Shown: positions 1 through 7,465 of the stretch, one piece after another
Layout of the letters: every line of letters begins with the position of its first letter
Position numbering within the stretch: position 1 is the stretch's first letter
Source: Treponema sp.
GTDB lineage: Bacteria > Spirochaetota > Spirochaetia > Treponematales > Breznakiellaceae
Assembly (NCBI GenBank): GCA_031255615.1
Contig: JAIRSD010000088.1
Location: 1 to 35,201 of the forward strand
Direction: 5' to 3'
Length of the DNA stretch: 35,201 nt
The notes under the pieces: model-generated
The model's input: the letters and a program-made list of their open reading frames with translations, nothing else
What the model was told of the DNA's origin: nothing
Database searches by the model: none
Position numbers and translations under genes: made by a program

Positions 1-17
1 AATATCACGGGATTGGG

Positions 18-122
18 GTGAATAGCCCGGTTTTCGCGGCCTGCCGCAGGCGGAAAGCCGCAAAAACGCGCCCAAGGCCTGAAAACCTGCCCGCCTTCGC
101 CTTAGGCGGCGCAGCATTGCGG
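18..122 (-). repeat. Modular hairpin repeat, copy A (partial)
   Basis: Intergenic element with the family linkers ATAGCCCGG (22-30) and GCGCCCAA (68-75). Between them is a hairpin with inner arms GCGGC (36-40) and GCCGC (57-61), extended outward by a T-run and an A-run. Orientation is set by the outer linker TTGGGCGCA, which here is on the minus strand. The second linker, CTATCCCTTGCGC, is not found, so this copy is cut short or decayed; window position 1 may also hide part of it. Past 75 there is a GC-rich tail with CGCCTTCGC, also present in copies B and D. Long open frames through it are a by-product of high GC and are not genes. Confidence 0.7.
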
Positions 123-145
123 CAAAACCGGCGAATCACTATGAT
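117..145 (+). promoter_or_regulatory. Candidate promoter of the peptide-transport operon
   Basis: A TTGCGG box (117-122) and a TATGAT box (140-145) are 17 bases apart, a sigma70-like arrangement. The start site would fall near 152, about 70 bases before the first gene at 224. The -35 box lies at the edge of repeat copy A, so the repeat may supply part of the promoter. This rests on sequence match only. Confidence 0.35.
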
Positions 146-223
146 CTGGGTTGTTTCAGAATCCGGTTGGTTTTGGAACAGCCCTGTCTGGCAGGGGACG
201 AATTTTTTCAGGAGGAGCTTGAG

Positions 224-1708
224 ATGAAAACCAACGCACTGATCTTTATCCTGATTATCCTTGCCTCCTCTTGTCTTTCCGCCAGGGGAAGGGCGGAGAG
301 GGGGCCCCTGGAACTCCGCTACGGCATTACCTCGGAACCGGCCACCCTGGACCCCCTGGACCCCTCCAATACCGCGGACGGCCGGAGCATCCTCTTCAAC
401 GTGTTCGAGGGGCTGGTCCGGGTGGAGCCCGGCGGGGATCTCCTGCCCGCGGCGGCCTCGGCCTACTCGGTTGAGCAGGGGGGCCTGGTCTACCGCTTTA
501 CCCTGCGGCAGGGCCTTGAGTTCCACAACGGGGAAAAGGTAACCGCGGGGGACGTAAAATTCACCCTGGATCAGGCAATCGCGGCCCAGTACCTGGGCTT
601 TTCCCAGATTGAAAAGGTGGAAACCCCGGATTCCTCCACCATCGTCGTCACCCTTAAGGCCCCGGATCCGGAGTTCCTTCCCTACCTTACCATCGGGGTG
701 GTTCCGGCGGCCAACGGGGACCGGGAGAAAAACCCCGTCGGCACCGGCCCCTTTATCATCGAATCCTACAGCACCCAGCAGTCCCTGGTGTTAAGGAAAA
801 ACCCCCGCTACTGGAGGCCGGGCTTTCCCAGGCTGGAAAGGGTGACCGTCGTTTTTATCGCCGATTCGGAGGCCCTGCTCCTCTCCCTCCGGGGGGGGAA
901 CATCGACGCCGCGGGGATCACCGGGTCCCTGGTCGATCAGCTTGATCCGGAGGACTTTGATATTTTTTCCGGTTACTCCAATTCGGTCCAGCTTTTGGCC
1001 CTGAACAACGAGGTTAAACCCCTGGACGATCTCCGGGTGAGGCAGGCGCTCAACTACGCGGTGGACCTCCGGGAGATCATCGATTCCGCCTTTTCCGGCC
1101 GGGGGGAACCCTCCGGGAGCCCCCTGATACCGGGGCTTTCCAAGTACTACAACGCCGGCCTGGCGGATCCCTACCCCTGCGACCTGGGGCGGGCCAGGGC
1201 GCTTTTGCGGGAGGCCGGTTACGGGGAGGGTTTTCCCCTGGAGATCACCGTGCCTTCCAACTATACCATGCATGTGGATACCGCCCAGGTGATCGTGAAC
1301 CAGCTTGGCCGGGCGGGCATTAAGGCTTCCATCCGGCTTGTGGACTGGGCAAGCTGGCTTTCCGGGGTCTACAGGGGCCGGGACTACCAGGCTACGATCA
1401 TTTCCCTGGACGCCGCCAACAGTTCCCCCCGGATGTTCCTGTCCCGTTATTTTTCCGCCGGGGGGAGTAACTTTATCAACTTTAAGAATCCCGGTTACGA
1501 CCGGGTTTACCAGGCCAGCCTGGCAGAGGCCGACGAGGGCGGGAGGATCGCCCTGTACCGGGAGGCCCAGCAGATCATCAGCGACAACGCCGCCTCCGTG
1601 TTTATCCAGGACATCTACAGCTTCCGGGCCTTCCCCAGGGGCCGTTATACCGGCATCCTCAATTACCCCCTCTATGTGACGGATTTCGCGGCAATCACGC
1701 CCCGGTAA
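224..1708 (+). CDS. ABC transporter, peptide-type substrate-binding protein (SBP family 5)
   Basis: Extracytoplasmic binding protein of an oligopeptide/dipeptide/nickel-type importer, 494 residues, a usual length for the family. ATG 224 is chosen because a strong ribosome site (AGGAGGAG, 210-217) precedes it and the protein then starts with a charged residue and a hydrophobic segment (residues 4-20). Residues 13-17 (LASSC) could be a relaxed spirochaetal lipobox with Cys17 as lipid anchor; signal peptidase I cleavage is the alternative. The mature N-terminus has the family pattern ELRYGITSEPATLDPLD and later VFEGLVRV. The stretch KNPRYWRPGFPRLERV, near residue 190, is typical of SBP family 5. 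It heads a run of five transport genes; the first permease starts 4 bases after its stop. Substrate cannot be told from sequence. Confidence 0.93.
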   Translation: MKTNALIFILIILASSCLSARGRAERGPLELRYGITSEPATLDPLDPSNTADGRSILFNVFEGLVRVEPGGDLLPAAASAYSVEQGGLVYRFTLRQGLEFHNGEKVTAGDVKFTLDQAIAAQYLGFSQIEKVETPDSSTIVVTLKAPDPEFLPYLTIGVVPAANGDREKNPVGTGPFIIESYSTQQSLVLRKNPRYWRPGFPRLERVTVVFIADSEALLLSLRGGNIDAAGITGSLVDQLDPEDFDIFSGYSNSVQLLALNNEVKPLDDLRVRQALNYAVDLREIIDSAFSGRGEPSGSPLIPGLSKYYNAGLADPYPCDLGRARALLREAGYGEGFPLEITVPSNYTMHVDTAQVIVNQLGRAGIKASIRLVDWASWLSGVYRGRDYQATIISLDAANSSPRMFLSRYFSAGGSNFINFKNPGYDRVYQASLAEADEGGRIALYREAQQIISDNAASVFIQDIYSFRAFPRGRYTGILNYPLYVTDFAAITPR

Positions 1709-1712
1709 AAAG

Positions 1713-2732
1713 ATGGCGGAAGGGGCGGGAAAAACGGGGGCGGCGCCGGGGAATCCATCCGGGGGAATCGGATTCTTTATCGGGAAACGGCTGTCCGTCA
1801 CCCTGCTTACCCTTTTCCTGGTTTCCCTCCTGAGCTTCCTCGCCTTTTCCCTTATCCCCGGGGACCCCGCCCTCCTGGTCCTGGGGATCGAGGCAAGCGC
1901 CGAACAACTGGAGGCCCTGCGGGTCCTGCTGGGGCTGGATAAGAGCCTTCCGGGGCAGTACCTTGACTGGCTGGAAAAAATCCTGACGGGGAACCTGGGG
2001 AACTCGGTCCGCTTCCGGGGGGCTTCGATTTCCGGGATGATCCTTGAACGGCTGCCGGTTACCTGCACGCTGGCGGGCTTTTCCCTGGTTTTCATGCTCC
2101 TTATCGCCGTCCCCTCGGCTCTGCTGCCGGCCGGGAAGGAGGGGGGTCTTGCGGACCGGATCTTCGGGGTCCTTACGGCCTTAAGCGTCTCCGTCCCCGG
2201 TTTTTTCCTGGGGGTCCTGTTTATCTGGATCTTCGGCCTTGTCTTCCGCCTTTTCGTCCCCGGCGCCTACATTGACTACCGCCAGGACACCCTGGCCTTT
2301 GCCTGGTACCTGGTTTTCCCCGCCCTGGCGCTTGCCCTGCCAAACGCGGCGCTGCTGGCGAAATTCCTGCGGGCCCAGACGCTGCAGCAGCTCCGCCAGG
2401 ACTACGTGCGGAGCGCCCTGAGCAGGGGGGCGGGCCGGCGGCGGGTCCTCTACGGCCATGTGCTGAAAAACGCCGTGATTCCCCTGGTGACTCTTCTGGG
2501 GATGATCGTGGGGGAAATTTTTTCCGGCAGCATCATAATCGAGCAGGTCTTTACGATTCCCGGCCTGGGGCGGCTCCTTATCGCCTCCATAACCAGCCGG
2601 GATTATCCGGTGGTCCGGGTCCTGGTGCTCTACACCGCCTTCATCGTGGTCCTGGCGAACACCCTGTCGGATATCATCATCCGCATCATAGACCCCAGGA
2701 TTTCGGCGGGGGCCGGGGAGGCCTCGTCATGA
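1713..2732 (+). CDS. ABC transporter permease, DppB/OppB type
   Basis: Inner-membrane permease of the peptide-type importer, 339 residues. The N-terminal segment (about residues 25-50) is the first membrane helix, followed by the periplasmic region with IPGDPALLVLG and GLDKSLPGQYLDWL that marks the DppB/OppB group. Further helices follow at about 110-130, 155-190, 200-225, 260-280 and 305-325. The EAA-type cytoplasmic loop for ATPase contact is visible as DYVRSALSRGAGRRRVLYGH around residues 230-250. The C-terminus has IEQVFTIPGLGRLL, a very conserved DppB motif. Its 3' end overlaps the next permease by 4 bases (ATGA), which points to translational coupling. The N-terminal 22 residues are Gly/Pro-rich and could be shorter if a later start is used. 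Confidence 0.94.
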   Translation: MAEGAGKTGAAPGNPSGGIGFFIGKRLSVTLLTLFLVSLLSFLAFSLIPGDPALLVLGIEASAEQLEALRVLLGLDKSLPGQYLDWLEKILTGNLGNSVRFRGASISGMILERLPVTCTLAGFSLVFMLLIAVPSALLPAGKEGGLADRIFGVLTALSVSVPGFFLGVLFIWIFGLVFRLFVPGAYIDYRQDTLAFAWYLVFPALALALPNAALLAKFLRAQTLQQLRQDYVRSALSRGAGRRRVLYGHVLKNAVIPLVTLLGMIVGEIFSGSIIIEQVFTIPGLGRLLIASITSRDYPVVRVLVLYTAFIVVLANTLSDIIIRIIDPRISAGAGEASS

Positions 2733-3526
2733 ACGGGGAATTCAAGGCCGGGGCGGTCCTGGCCCTCCTTATCGCCGGCCTGTCCCTGGCCAGCGCCTTC
2801 TGGGTTCCCTACGGCTACAACGCCATGGATCCCTCCCGCCGCTTCCTCCCCCCCCAGGGCGGCCATCTGCTGGGGACCGATAACTTCGGCCGGGACGTGT
2901 TTTCCCGGATCATGGAGGGGGGAAGGTACAGCCTCCTGGCCGCCCTGATCACCGTGGGGGGGAGCGCCGTCCTGGGGAGCGTCCTGGGCCTGGGCTCGGG
3001 CTACGCCGGCGGCCTGGCGGACGAGGCCCTTATGCGCCTGATGGACGCCCTGAATTCGTTTCCGGGGATTCTCCTGGCCCTGGTGACGGCCTCCCTGCTG
3101 GACAGCGGCGAGGGTTCCCTGATCATCGCCCTGGTGGTCCTTTTCGTCCCCAGCTTCACCCGGATCATGCGCAGCGGCATGCTCCAGTACAAGAACCGGG
3201 ACTTCGTTAAGGCGGCGCGGCTCTGGGGCGTTCCCCCGGGGCGGCTCATCTTTGTCCACATCCTTCCCAACGTCCTGCCCTCCCTGCTTTCCGCCTCGGT
3301 CCTGGGCCTTTCCAACGCGATCCTGGCGGAGGCCGCCATGAGCTACCTGGGCCTGGGGATTCAGCCCCCCCTGCCGAGCTGGGGCAGGATGCTTTCGGAG
3401 TCCCAAAACTACCTGTTTAACGCCCCCTGGTGCGCCCTGGCGCCGGGCTTCATGATCATGCTTACGGTTCTGGCCTTCCACTACCTGGGGGAAGGCATCA
3501 GGCGGCGTTTTACGGCGGGGGCCTAG
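2729..3526 (+). CDS. ABC transporter permease, DppC/OppC type
   Basis: Second inner-membrane permease of the importer, 265 residues, somewhat shorter than many DppC proteins (about 280-300). A first membrane helix lies at about residues 7-27, then the family motif HLLGTDNFGRDVFSRIMEGG (about 46-65). The EAA loop FVKAARLWGVPPGRLIFVH is around residues 155-173, and AEAAMSYLGLGIQPPLPSWG near 200-220 is a hallmark of DppC. ATG 2729 overlaps the previous stop by 4 bases. The next gene starts 1 base after the stop. It should form the DppB/DppC membrane channel with the preceding product. Confidence 0.94.
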   Translation: MNGEFKAGAVLALLIAGLSLASAFWVPYGYNAMDPSRRFLPPQGGHLLGTDNFGRDVFSRIMEGGRYSLLAALITVGGSAVLGSVLGLGSGYAGGLADEALMRLMDALNSFPGILLALVTASLLDSGEGSLIIALVVLFVPSFTRIMRSGMLQYKNRDFVKAARLWGVPPGRLIFVHILPNVLPSLLSASVLGLSNAILAEAAMSYLGLGIQPPLPSWGRMLSESQNYLFNAPWCALAPGFMIMLTVLAFHYLGEGIRRRFTAGA

Positions 3527-3527
3527 G

Positions 3528-4571
3528 GTGCTTCCCCCCGCGCCGCCCCCCGGAGCCCCGGAGGCCCGGGAAAGCCCCCCCCTGCTTAGGGTACGGGATC
3601 TCCGTATCGGGATCGGGGGCCGCCCGGCGGTGGGGGGGATCAGTTTCTCCATGGAGGAGGGGGACATCTTGGGAATCGTGGGGGAATCGGGCTGCGGGAA
3701 AAGCCTCACCGCCCTTTCCATCCCGGGCCTGCTGCCGGAGGCGGCGGCCATTACCGGGGGGGCCGTTCATTACCGGGGCCGGGATTTTTCCCTTCTCCGG
3801 GAAAAGGAACTAAGGGAAATCCGGGGCAAGGAGATCTCCATGGTCTTTCAAGAACCCCAGTCCTCGCTTAATCCCCTGCTCCGCATCGGGAAACAGGTAA
3901 CCGAAGCCCTGGAACTCCACGGGGAGAAGGACAAGGCCCTGATGCGGGAAAAGGCCCTGTCCCTGATGGAAAACCTGGGGCTCCCGGAACCGGAAAGGCT
4001 TCTCTCCCTCTACCCCCACCAGCTTTCCGGGGGCATGTGCCAGCGGGTGATGATCGCCATCGCCATGATCTGCGGCCCCCGGCTTCTTATCGCCGACGAA
4101 CCCACCACCGCCCTGGACCTAAGCACCCAGGCCCAGATACTGGAACTGCTTAAAAAGATTAACCGGGAAACCGGGACGGCGATTCTCTTTATCTCCCACG
4201 ATCTCAGCGTAGTCCGCTCCCTCTGCCGCCGGGTACTGGTGATGTACGCGGGGAAACTGGCGGAACAGGGCCCGGCGGCGGAGATCTTTGCCCGGCCCGC
4301 CCACGAGTATACCAGGGGGCTCCTGGGCTCCATACCGGGCCGGTCCTCCCGGGGCCGCCCCCTGGCCAGCATCCCCGGGCGGGTGCCCCCCATCGAGGCG
4401 GAACGGCCGCCGGGCTGCCCCTTCGCCCCCCGCTGCGCCAGGGCCTCCCCCCCCTGCCGGGAAGCCTTTCCCCCGGAGGTTTTTCTAAGCCCCGGCCATT
4501 CGGCCTTCTGCCTGGAGGCGGAAAACCCCGGCGGCCCTTCCCAAAACCCGGCCCCCAGGGGGGAGCCATGA
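3528..4571 (+). CDS. Peptide-type ABC transporter ATPase, DppD/OppD type
   Basis: First ATPase of the importer, 347 residues, cytoplasmic. The GTG at 3528 is the best start because it sits 1 base after the previous stop and no in-frame ATG precedes the Walker A loop closely. Residues 52-59 are Walker A (GESGCGKS), followed by the Q-loop (FQEPQSSLNPL), the signature LSGGMCQRVMIA, where the usual Arg is Cys, Walker B LLIADEPTTALD and the switch histidine in FISHDLSVV. The C-terminal oligopeptide-transporter domain carries the Cys pattern CPFAPRCARASPPC with a later Cys; in relatives this binds an Fe-S cluster. The 3' end overlaps the next ATPase gene by 4 bases. Confidence 0.94.
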   Translation: MLPPAPPPGAPEARESPPLLRVRDLRIGIGGRPAVGGISFSMEEGDILGIVGESGCGKSLTALSIPGLLPEAAAITGGAVHYRGRDFSLLREKELREIRGKEISMVFQEPQSSLNPLLRIGKQVTEALELHGEKDKALMREKALSLMENLGLPEPERLLSLYPHQLSGGMCQRVMIAIAMICGPRLLIADEPTTALDLSTQAQILELLKKINRETGTAILFISHDLSVVRSLCRRVLVMYAGKLAEQGPAAEIFARPAHEYTRGLLGSIPGRSSRGRPLASIPGRVPPIEAERPPGCPFAPRCARASPPCREAFPPEVFLSPGHSAFCLEAENPGGPSQNPAPRGEP

Positions 4572-5368
4572 GGGAAAAACTTCTTTCGGTGCGGAATCTG
4601 TCCAGCAGCTACGTCACCCGTTCCCTGGGCAGCTTTGGCCGGAGGATCGAAAAGCCTGTGCTCCATAATATCAACCTGGAAATCGGCCGGGGGGAGATCC
4701 TGGGCCTGGTGGGGGAATCGGGCTGCGGGAAAACCACCCTGGGGCGCTGCATCCTGGGGCTCACCGGCTACCGGGGGGAGATCATAATCGACGGCCTCAC
4801 GCAGGGCCGGCGGGCCGGGCGCCGGGACATGGCCAGGCGGGTGCAGGCGGTCTTTCAGGATCCCGCCGCGAGCCTCAACCCCGCCTGGCGGGCCGGCTGG
4901 ATTCTGGAAGAACCCCTAAGGGTGAACAAGCTGGGAAGCGGGGCGGAACGGCGGCGGCGGGTGGACGAGGTCCTGGAATTGGTGGGGCTGGACCCCTCCT
5001 ATAAAAGGCGGCGGGCCCACGAGCTTTCGGTGGGGCAGAAACAGCGGATCTGCATAGGCTGCGCCCTCATGCTGCGGCCCCGGCTCATCATCGCCGACGA
5101 ACCTGTAAGCGCCCTGGACGTATCCGTGGGGGCCCAGGTCCTCAACCTGTTCCGGGAACTACACCAGAACCTGGCCCTGGGGATGCTCTTTATCTCCCAC
5201 AACCTCAACCTGGTCTACTACCTCTGCGACCGTATCGCGGTGATGAAGGACGGCGTCATCGTGGAACAGGGGGGGGCGGAGGAGATCTACGGGAATCCCC
5301 GGGCCCCCTACACCAGGACCTTGCTGGAAGCCGCGAATGGCAAGGCGGGGGAAGCTCCGCTATACTGA
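4568..5368 (+). CDS. Peptide-type ABC transporter ATPase, DppF/OppF type
   Basis: Second ATPase, 266 residues. Walker A is GESGCGKTTL, the Q-loop is VFQDPAASLNP, Walker B is LIIADEPVSALDVSVGAQ and the switch His is in LFISHNLNLV. The signature reads LSVGQKQRICIG instead of the common LSGGQRQRV form, so its first Gly is Val; this may lower activity, as asymmetric ATPase pairs are known. The protein ends soon after NPRAPYTRTLL and lacks the Cys-rich C-terminal oligopeptide domain seen in its partner, so it is shorter than typical OppF (about 320-330). The start codon overlaps the partner's stop (ATGA). Confidence 0.93.
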   Translation: MREKLLSVRNLSSSYVTRSLGSFGRRIEKPVLHNINLEIGRGEILGLVGESGCGKTTLGRCILGLTGYRGEIIIDGLTQGRRAGRRDMARRVQAVFQDPAASLNPAWRAGWILEEPLRVNKLGSGAERRRRVDEVLELVGLDPSYKRRRAHELSVGQKQRICIGCALMLRPRLIIADEPVSALDVSVGAQVLNLFRELHQNLALGMLFISHNLNLVYYLCDRIAVMKDGVIVEQGGAEEIYGNPRAPYTRTLLEAANGKAGEAPLY

Positions 5369-5372
5369 AAGT

Positions 5373-6563
5373 ATGAATTTCAGGATGGACAAACTTATCA
5401 TCGTGTTCGGGGAAGCCCTGGATATTGTGGAGGGGGAGATTCTGGGGTCCAGCACCCACCACGGCAAACGGATAGCGGTCCTCTGCGCCGCCATGGGCCG
5501 GAAGATGGGCATGGGCAAGGACAGGCTCATTACCCTGGTCTGCTGCGCCCTGCTCCACGACAACGCCCTCACCGAATACGTGATGGCGGAACAGAGGGGG
5601 GCCTTCCGCGATCCGGCGATGAAGCTCCACTGCGAATACGGGCAGCGGAACATCGGAAGCCTGGAATTCCCCGGGGATATAAGGGACCTTATCCTTTACC
5701 ACCATGAACGGGCCGACGGTTCGGGGCCCTATGGAAAAACGGATTACCCCTTTGACGCGGAGCTCATCGGCATCGCCGACGAGGTGGATGTCAACTGGCA
5801 CTTGCAGCGCCGCAGCCCGGAGGAGATTCCTGAAATCGCCGAATACATCCGGCGTTCCTGCCGCTTTTTCCCGGAGACCCAGTCCCTTTTTATGTCGGTC
5901 CTGGACGGGGACATGCTCCTTTCCCTAAGGGACGGCGAGATCAGCAAAACTGTGGAAAAGCTTATCCCCCCCTGGGAGATGGACAACGCCAATCCCCGGC
6001 TGCCGGAGATTACCGCCTTCATGGGCCGGGTTATCGACTATAAATCGGTTTTTACCCAAATCCACTCCTCCGGGATCGTGGAAAAGGCCCTGATCATGGC
6101 CGATTACTATGGCCGCGGTACTTCGGAACGCAACCTGCTCTCCCTGGCGGCGAATCTCCACGACATCGGCAAGCTGGCGGTCCCCACGGAGATCCTGGAA
6201 AAGCCGGGCAAGCTGAGCCCGGAGGAGTTTCAGGAGATAGCGGCCCACGCGCGGAAAACGGCGGAGCTGCTGGCCGGCCTGGAGAGCTGCCCCGGCGGCC
6301 TTAACGAGGTCCGGATCTGGGCTTCCAACCACCACGAAAAACTCGACGGCTCCGGCTACCCCCTGGGAAAGACAGGGGCGGAGCTGGACTTTAATTCACG
6401 GCTCCTGGCCTGCCTCGACATTTACCAGGCGGTCAGGGAGGAGCGGCCCTACCACCCCGCCCGGGACCACGGCAGCGCCATGGAGATTCTCCGGGGCATG
6501 GCGGACAAGGGGGCCATAGACGGGGGCATCGCAGGCGACATCGGCAGGGCCCTCGCCCCCTGA
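5373..6563 (+). CDS. Tandem HD / HD-GYP domain protein
   Basis: Predicted metal-dependent phosphohydrolase, 396 residues, cytoplasmic (no signal or membrane segment). It has two HD-type halves. The N-terminal half has His62-Asp63 (LLHDN) and HHERADGSG from residue 110, but GPYG in place of the GYP triplet. The C-terminal half is a fuller HD-GYP domain: HDIGKLAVPTEIL with His263-Asp264, then HHEKLDGSGYP from residue 320. Proven HD-GYP proteins are cyclic-di-GMP phosphodiesterases; activity here is inference. ATG 5373 is preferred over the in-frame ATG at 5337, because 5337 lies inside the ATPase gene and the HD fold starts soon after 5373. It follows that gene by only 4 bases, so it is probably co-transcribed with the importer. 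No GGDEF or sensor domain is attached. Confidence 0.85.
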   Translation: MNFRMDKLIIVFGEALDIVEGEILGSSTHHGKRIAVLCAAMGRKMGMGKDRLITLVCCALLHDNALTEYVMAEQRGAFRDPAMKLHCEYGQRNIGSLEFPGDIRDLILYHHERADGSGPYGKTDYPFDAELIGIADEVDVNWHLQRRSPEEIPEIAEYIRRSCRFFPETQSLFMSVLDGDMLLSLRDGEISKTVEKLIPPWEMDNANPRLPEITAFMGRVIDYKSVFTQIHSSGIVEKALIMADYYGRGTSERNLLSLAANLHDIGKLAVPTEILEKPGKLSPEEFQEIAAHARKTAELLAGLESCPGGLNEVRIWASNHHEKLDGSGYPLGKTGAELDFNSRLLACLDIYQAVREERPYHPARDHGSAMEILRGMADKGAIDGGIAGDIGRALAP

Positions 6564-6583
6564 GCGGTTCCCTGGGCCCCAGT

Positions 6584-7438
6584 TCAGGATCCCAGAATCC
6601 GCTCCGCGTTCCCGTGCAGGATCAGTTCCCGCTCGTTGTCCCGCAGGTCCAGGCTGTAAAAATCATCCAGGCAGCGGAGGGGTTCCCACATGGGAAAATC
6701 GGTGCCGAAGAGAAAACGCTCCGCCCCGTAGATCCGGATCAGTTCCGCCGCCCGTTTTTTGCCCAGGTAGGGGATGGAACTGGAAACGTCGAAGTAGCAG
6801 AACCGGTCTTGAAGGTATTCCAGGGCCAGATCGTAAACGGACCAGCCGCCGAAATGGGCGGCCACCGCGGTAAGCCGGGGGAAGGCGTCCAAAACCCGGG
6901 CAAGCCGCCGGGGGTGGGAATAATCGTAGCGGTAATCCCCGGTGTGGAACACGATGGGAAACCTCCCCTCCGCCAGGGCATAGATTCTCATCATCCTTTC
7001 GTCGTCAATGTTGAAACGCTGCATGTCCGAGTGAAATTTGAGGCCCCGCAGCCCCAGAGACTCAAGCCGGTTCATTTCCCCTTCGGGGTCCTCGAAGTCC
7101 GGGTGCAGGGCGCCGAATCCCGTAAGCCCCGGATTCCCGGCAACAGCCCGGGCGATAAAATCATTAATGCTCGTTACCTGGCCCGGGGAGGCGGCGGCGG
7201 AAAAGACCACAAAGCGGTCTATCCCCCGCCGGGGGTGGGGGGGGGAATCCTCCTCCGCGCCGGGGCCGCAATCCTCCGGGCCGGACTCCGGTTCCATGGC
7301 GCGGCCCTCTTGATATTTTAGAAGCCCCTCCAGGGTGCCGTCGCAGCCCATGGGGATACGGTAAAAATCGCATATATTAGCCACCGCCTTGGCGGCGATC
7401 TTCTCCGGGTAGATGTGGGCGTGGAAATCAATGATCAT
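6584..7438 (-). CDS. Amidohydrolase, Amidohydro_2 (TIM-barrel metal hydrolase) family
   Basis: Predicted metal-dependent hydrolase or decarboxylase-type TIM barrel, 284 residues. The N-terminus has the metal motif DFHAH (His6, His8). Further family marks are KFHSD (134-138), VFHTGDYRYDY (163-173), AAHFGGW (193-199) and LFGTDFPMW (243-251), whose Asp247 is the usual catalytic residue. ATG 7438 is chosen because the His-x-His motif must sit at the very start; the open frame runs further upstream only over the neighbouring addB gene. Residues 47-70 form a low-complexity acidic/proline insert. There is no Shine-Dalgarno before the start. It is divergent from addB (27 bases apart) and convergent with the HD-GYP gene (20 bases apart). 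Substrate is unknown. Confidence 0.85.
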   Translation of the reverse strand: MIIDFHAHIYPEKIAAKAVANICDFYRIPMGCDGTLEGLLKYQEGRAMEPESGPEDCGPGAEEDSPPHPRRGIDRFVVFSAAASPGQVTSINDFIARAVAGNPGLTGFGALHPDFEDPEGEMNRLESLGLRGLKFHSDMQRFNIDDERMMRIYALAEGRFPIVFHTGDYRYDYSHPRRLARVLDAFPRLTAVAAHFGGWSVYDLALEYLQDRFCYFDVSSSIPYLGKKRAAELIRIYGAERFLFGTDFPMWEPLRCLDDFYSLDLRDNERELILHGNAERILGS

Positions 7439-7465
7439 GGGGGTATTATACTGTATACTCTCCCC
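7439..7465. promoter_or_regulatory. Divergent promoter core, possibly giving leaderless messages
   Basis: Only 27 bases separate two divergent ATG codons. The gap holds overlapping -10-like boxes: TATACT at 7447-7452 and 7454-7459 on the plus strand, and TATAAT at 7450-7445 on the minus strand. Start sites 6-8 bases beyond them would fall at or next to the two ATG codons (7466 and 7438). Neither gene has a ribosome-binding site in the gap. No clear -35 box is seen. Confidence 0.4.

Noticed and set aside
791..2095. 434-codon minus-strand open frame over the binding-protein and permease genes
   Set aside because: Low-complexity shadow; crosses two well-supported genes on the plus strand.
2630..3751. 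373-codon minus-strand open frame over the permease genes
   Set aside because: Shadow of conserved transport genes; Gln/Gly/His-rich with no domain.
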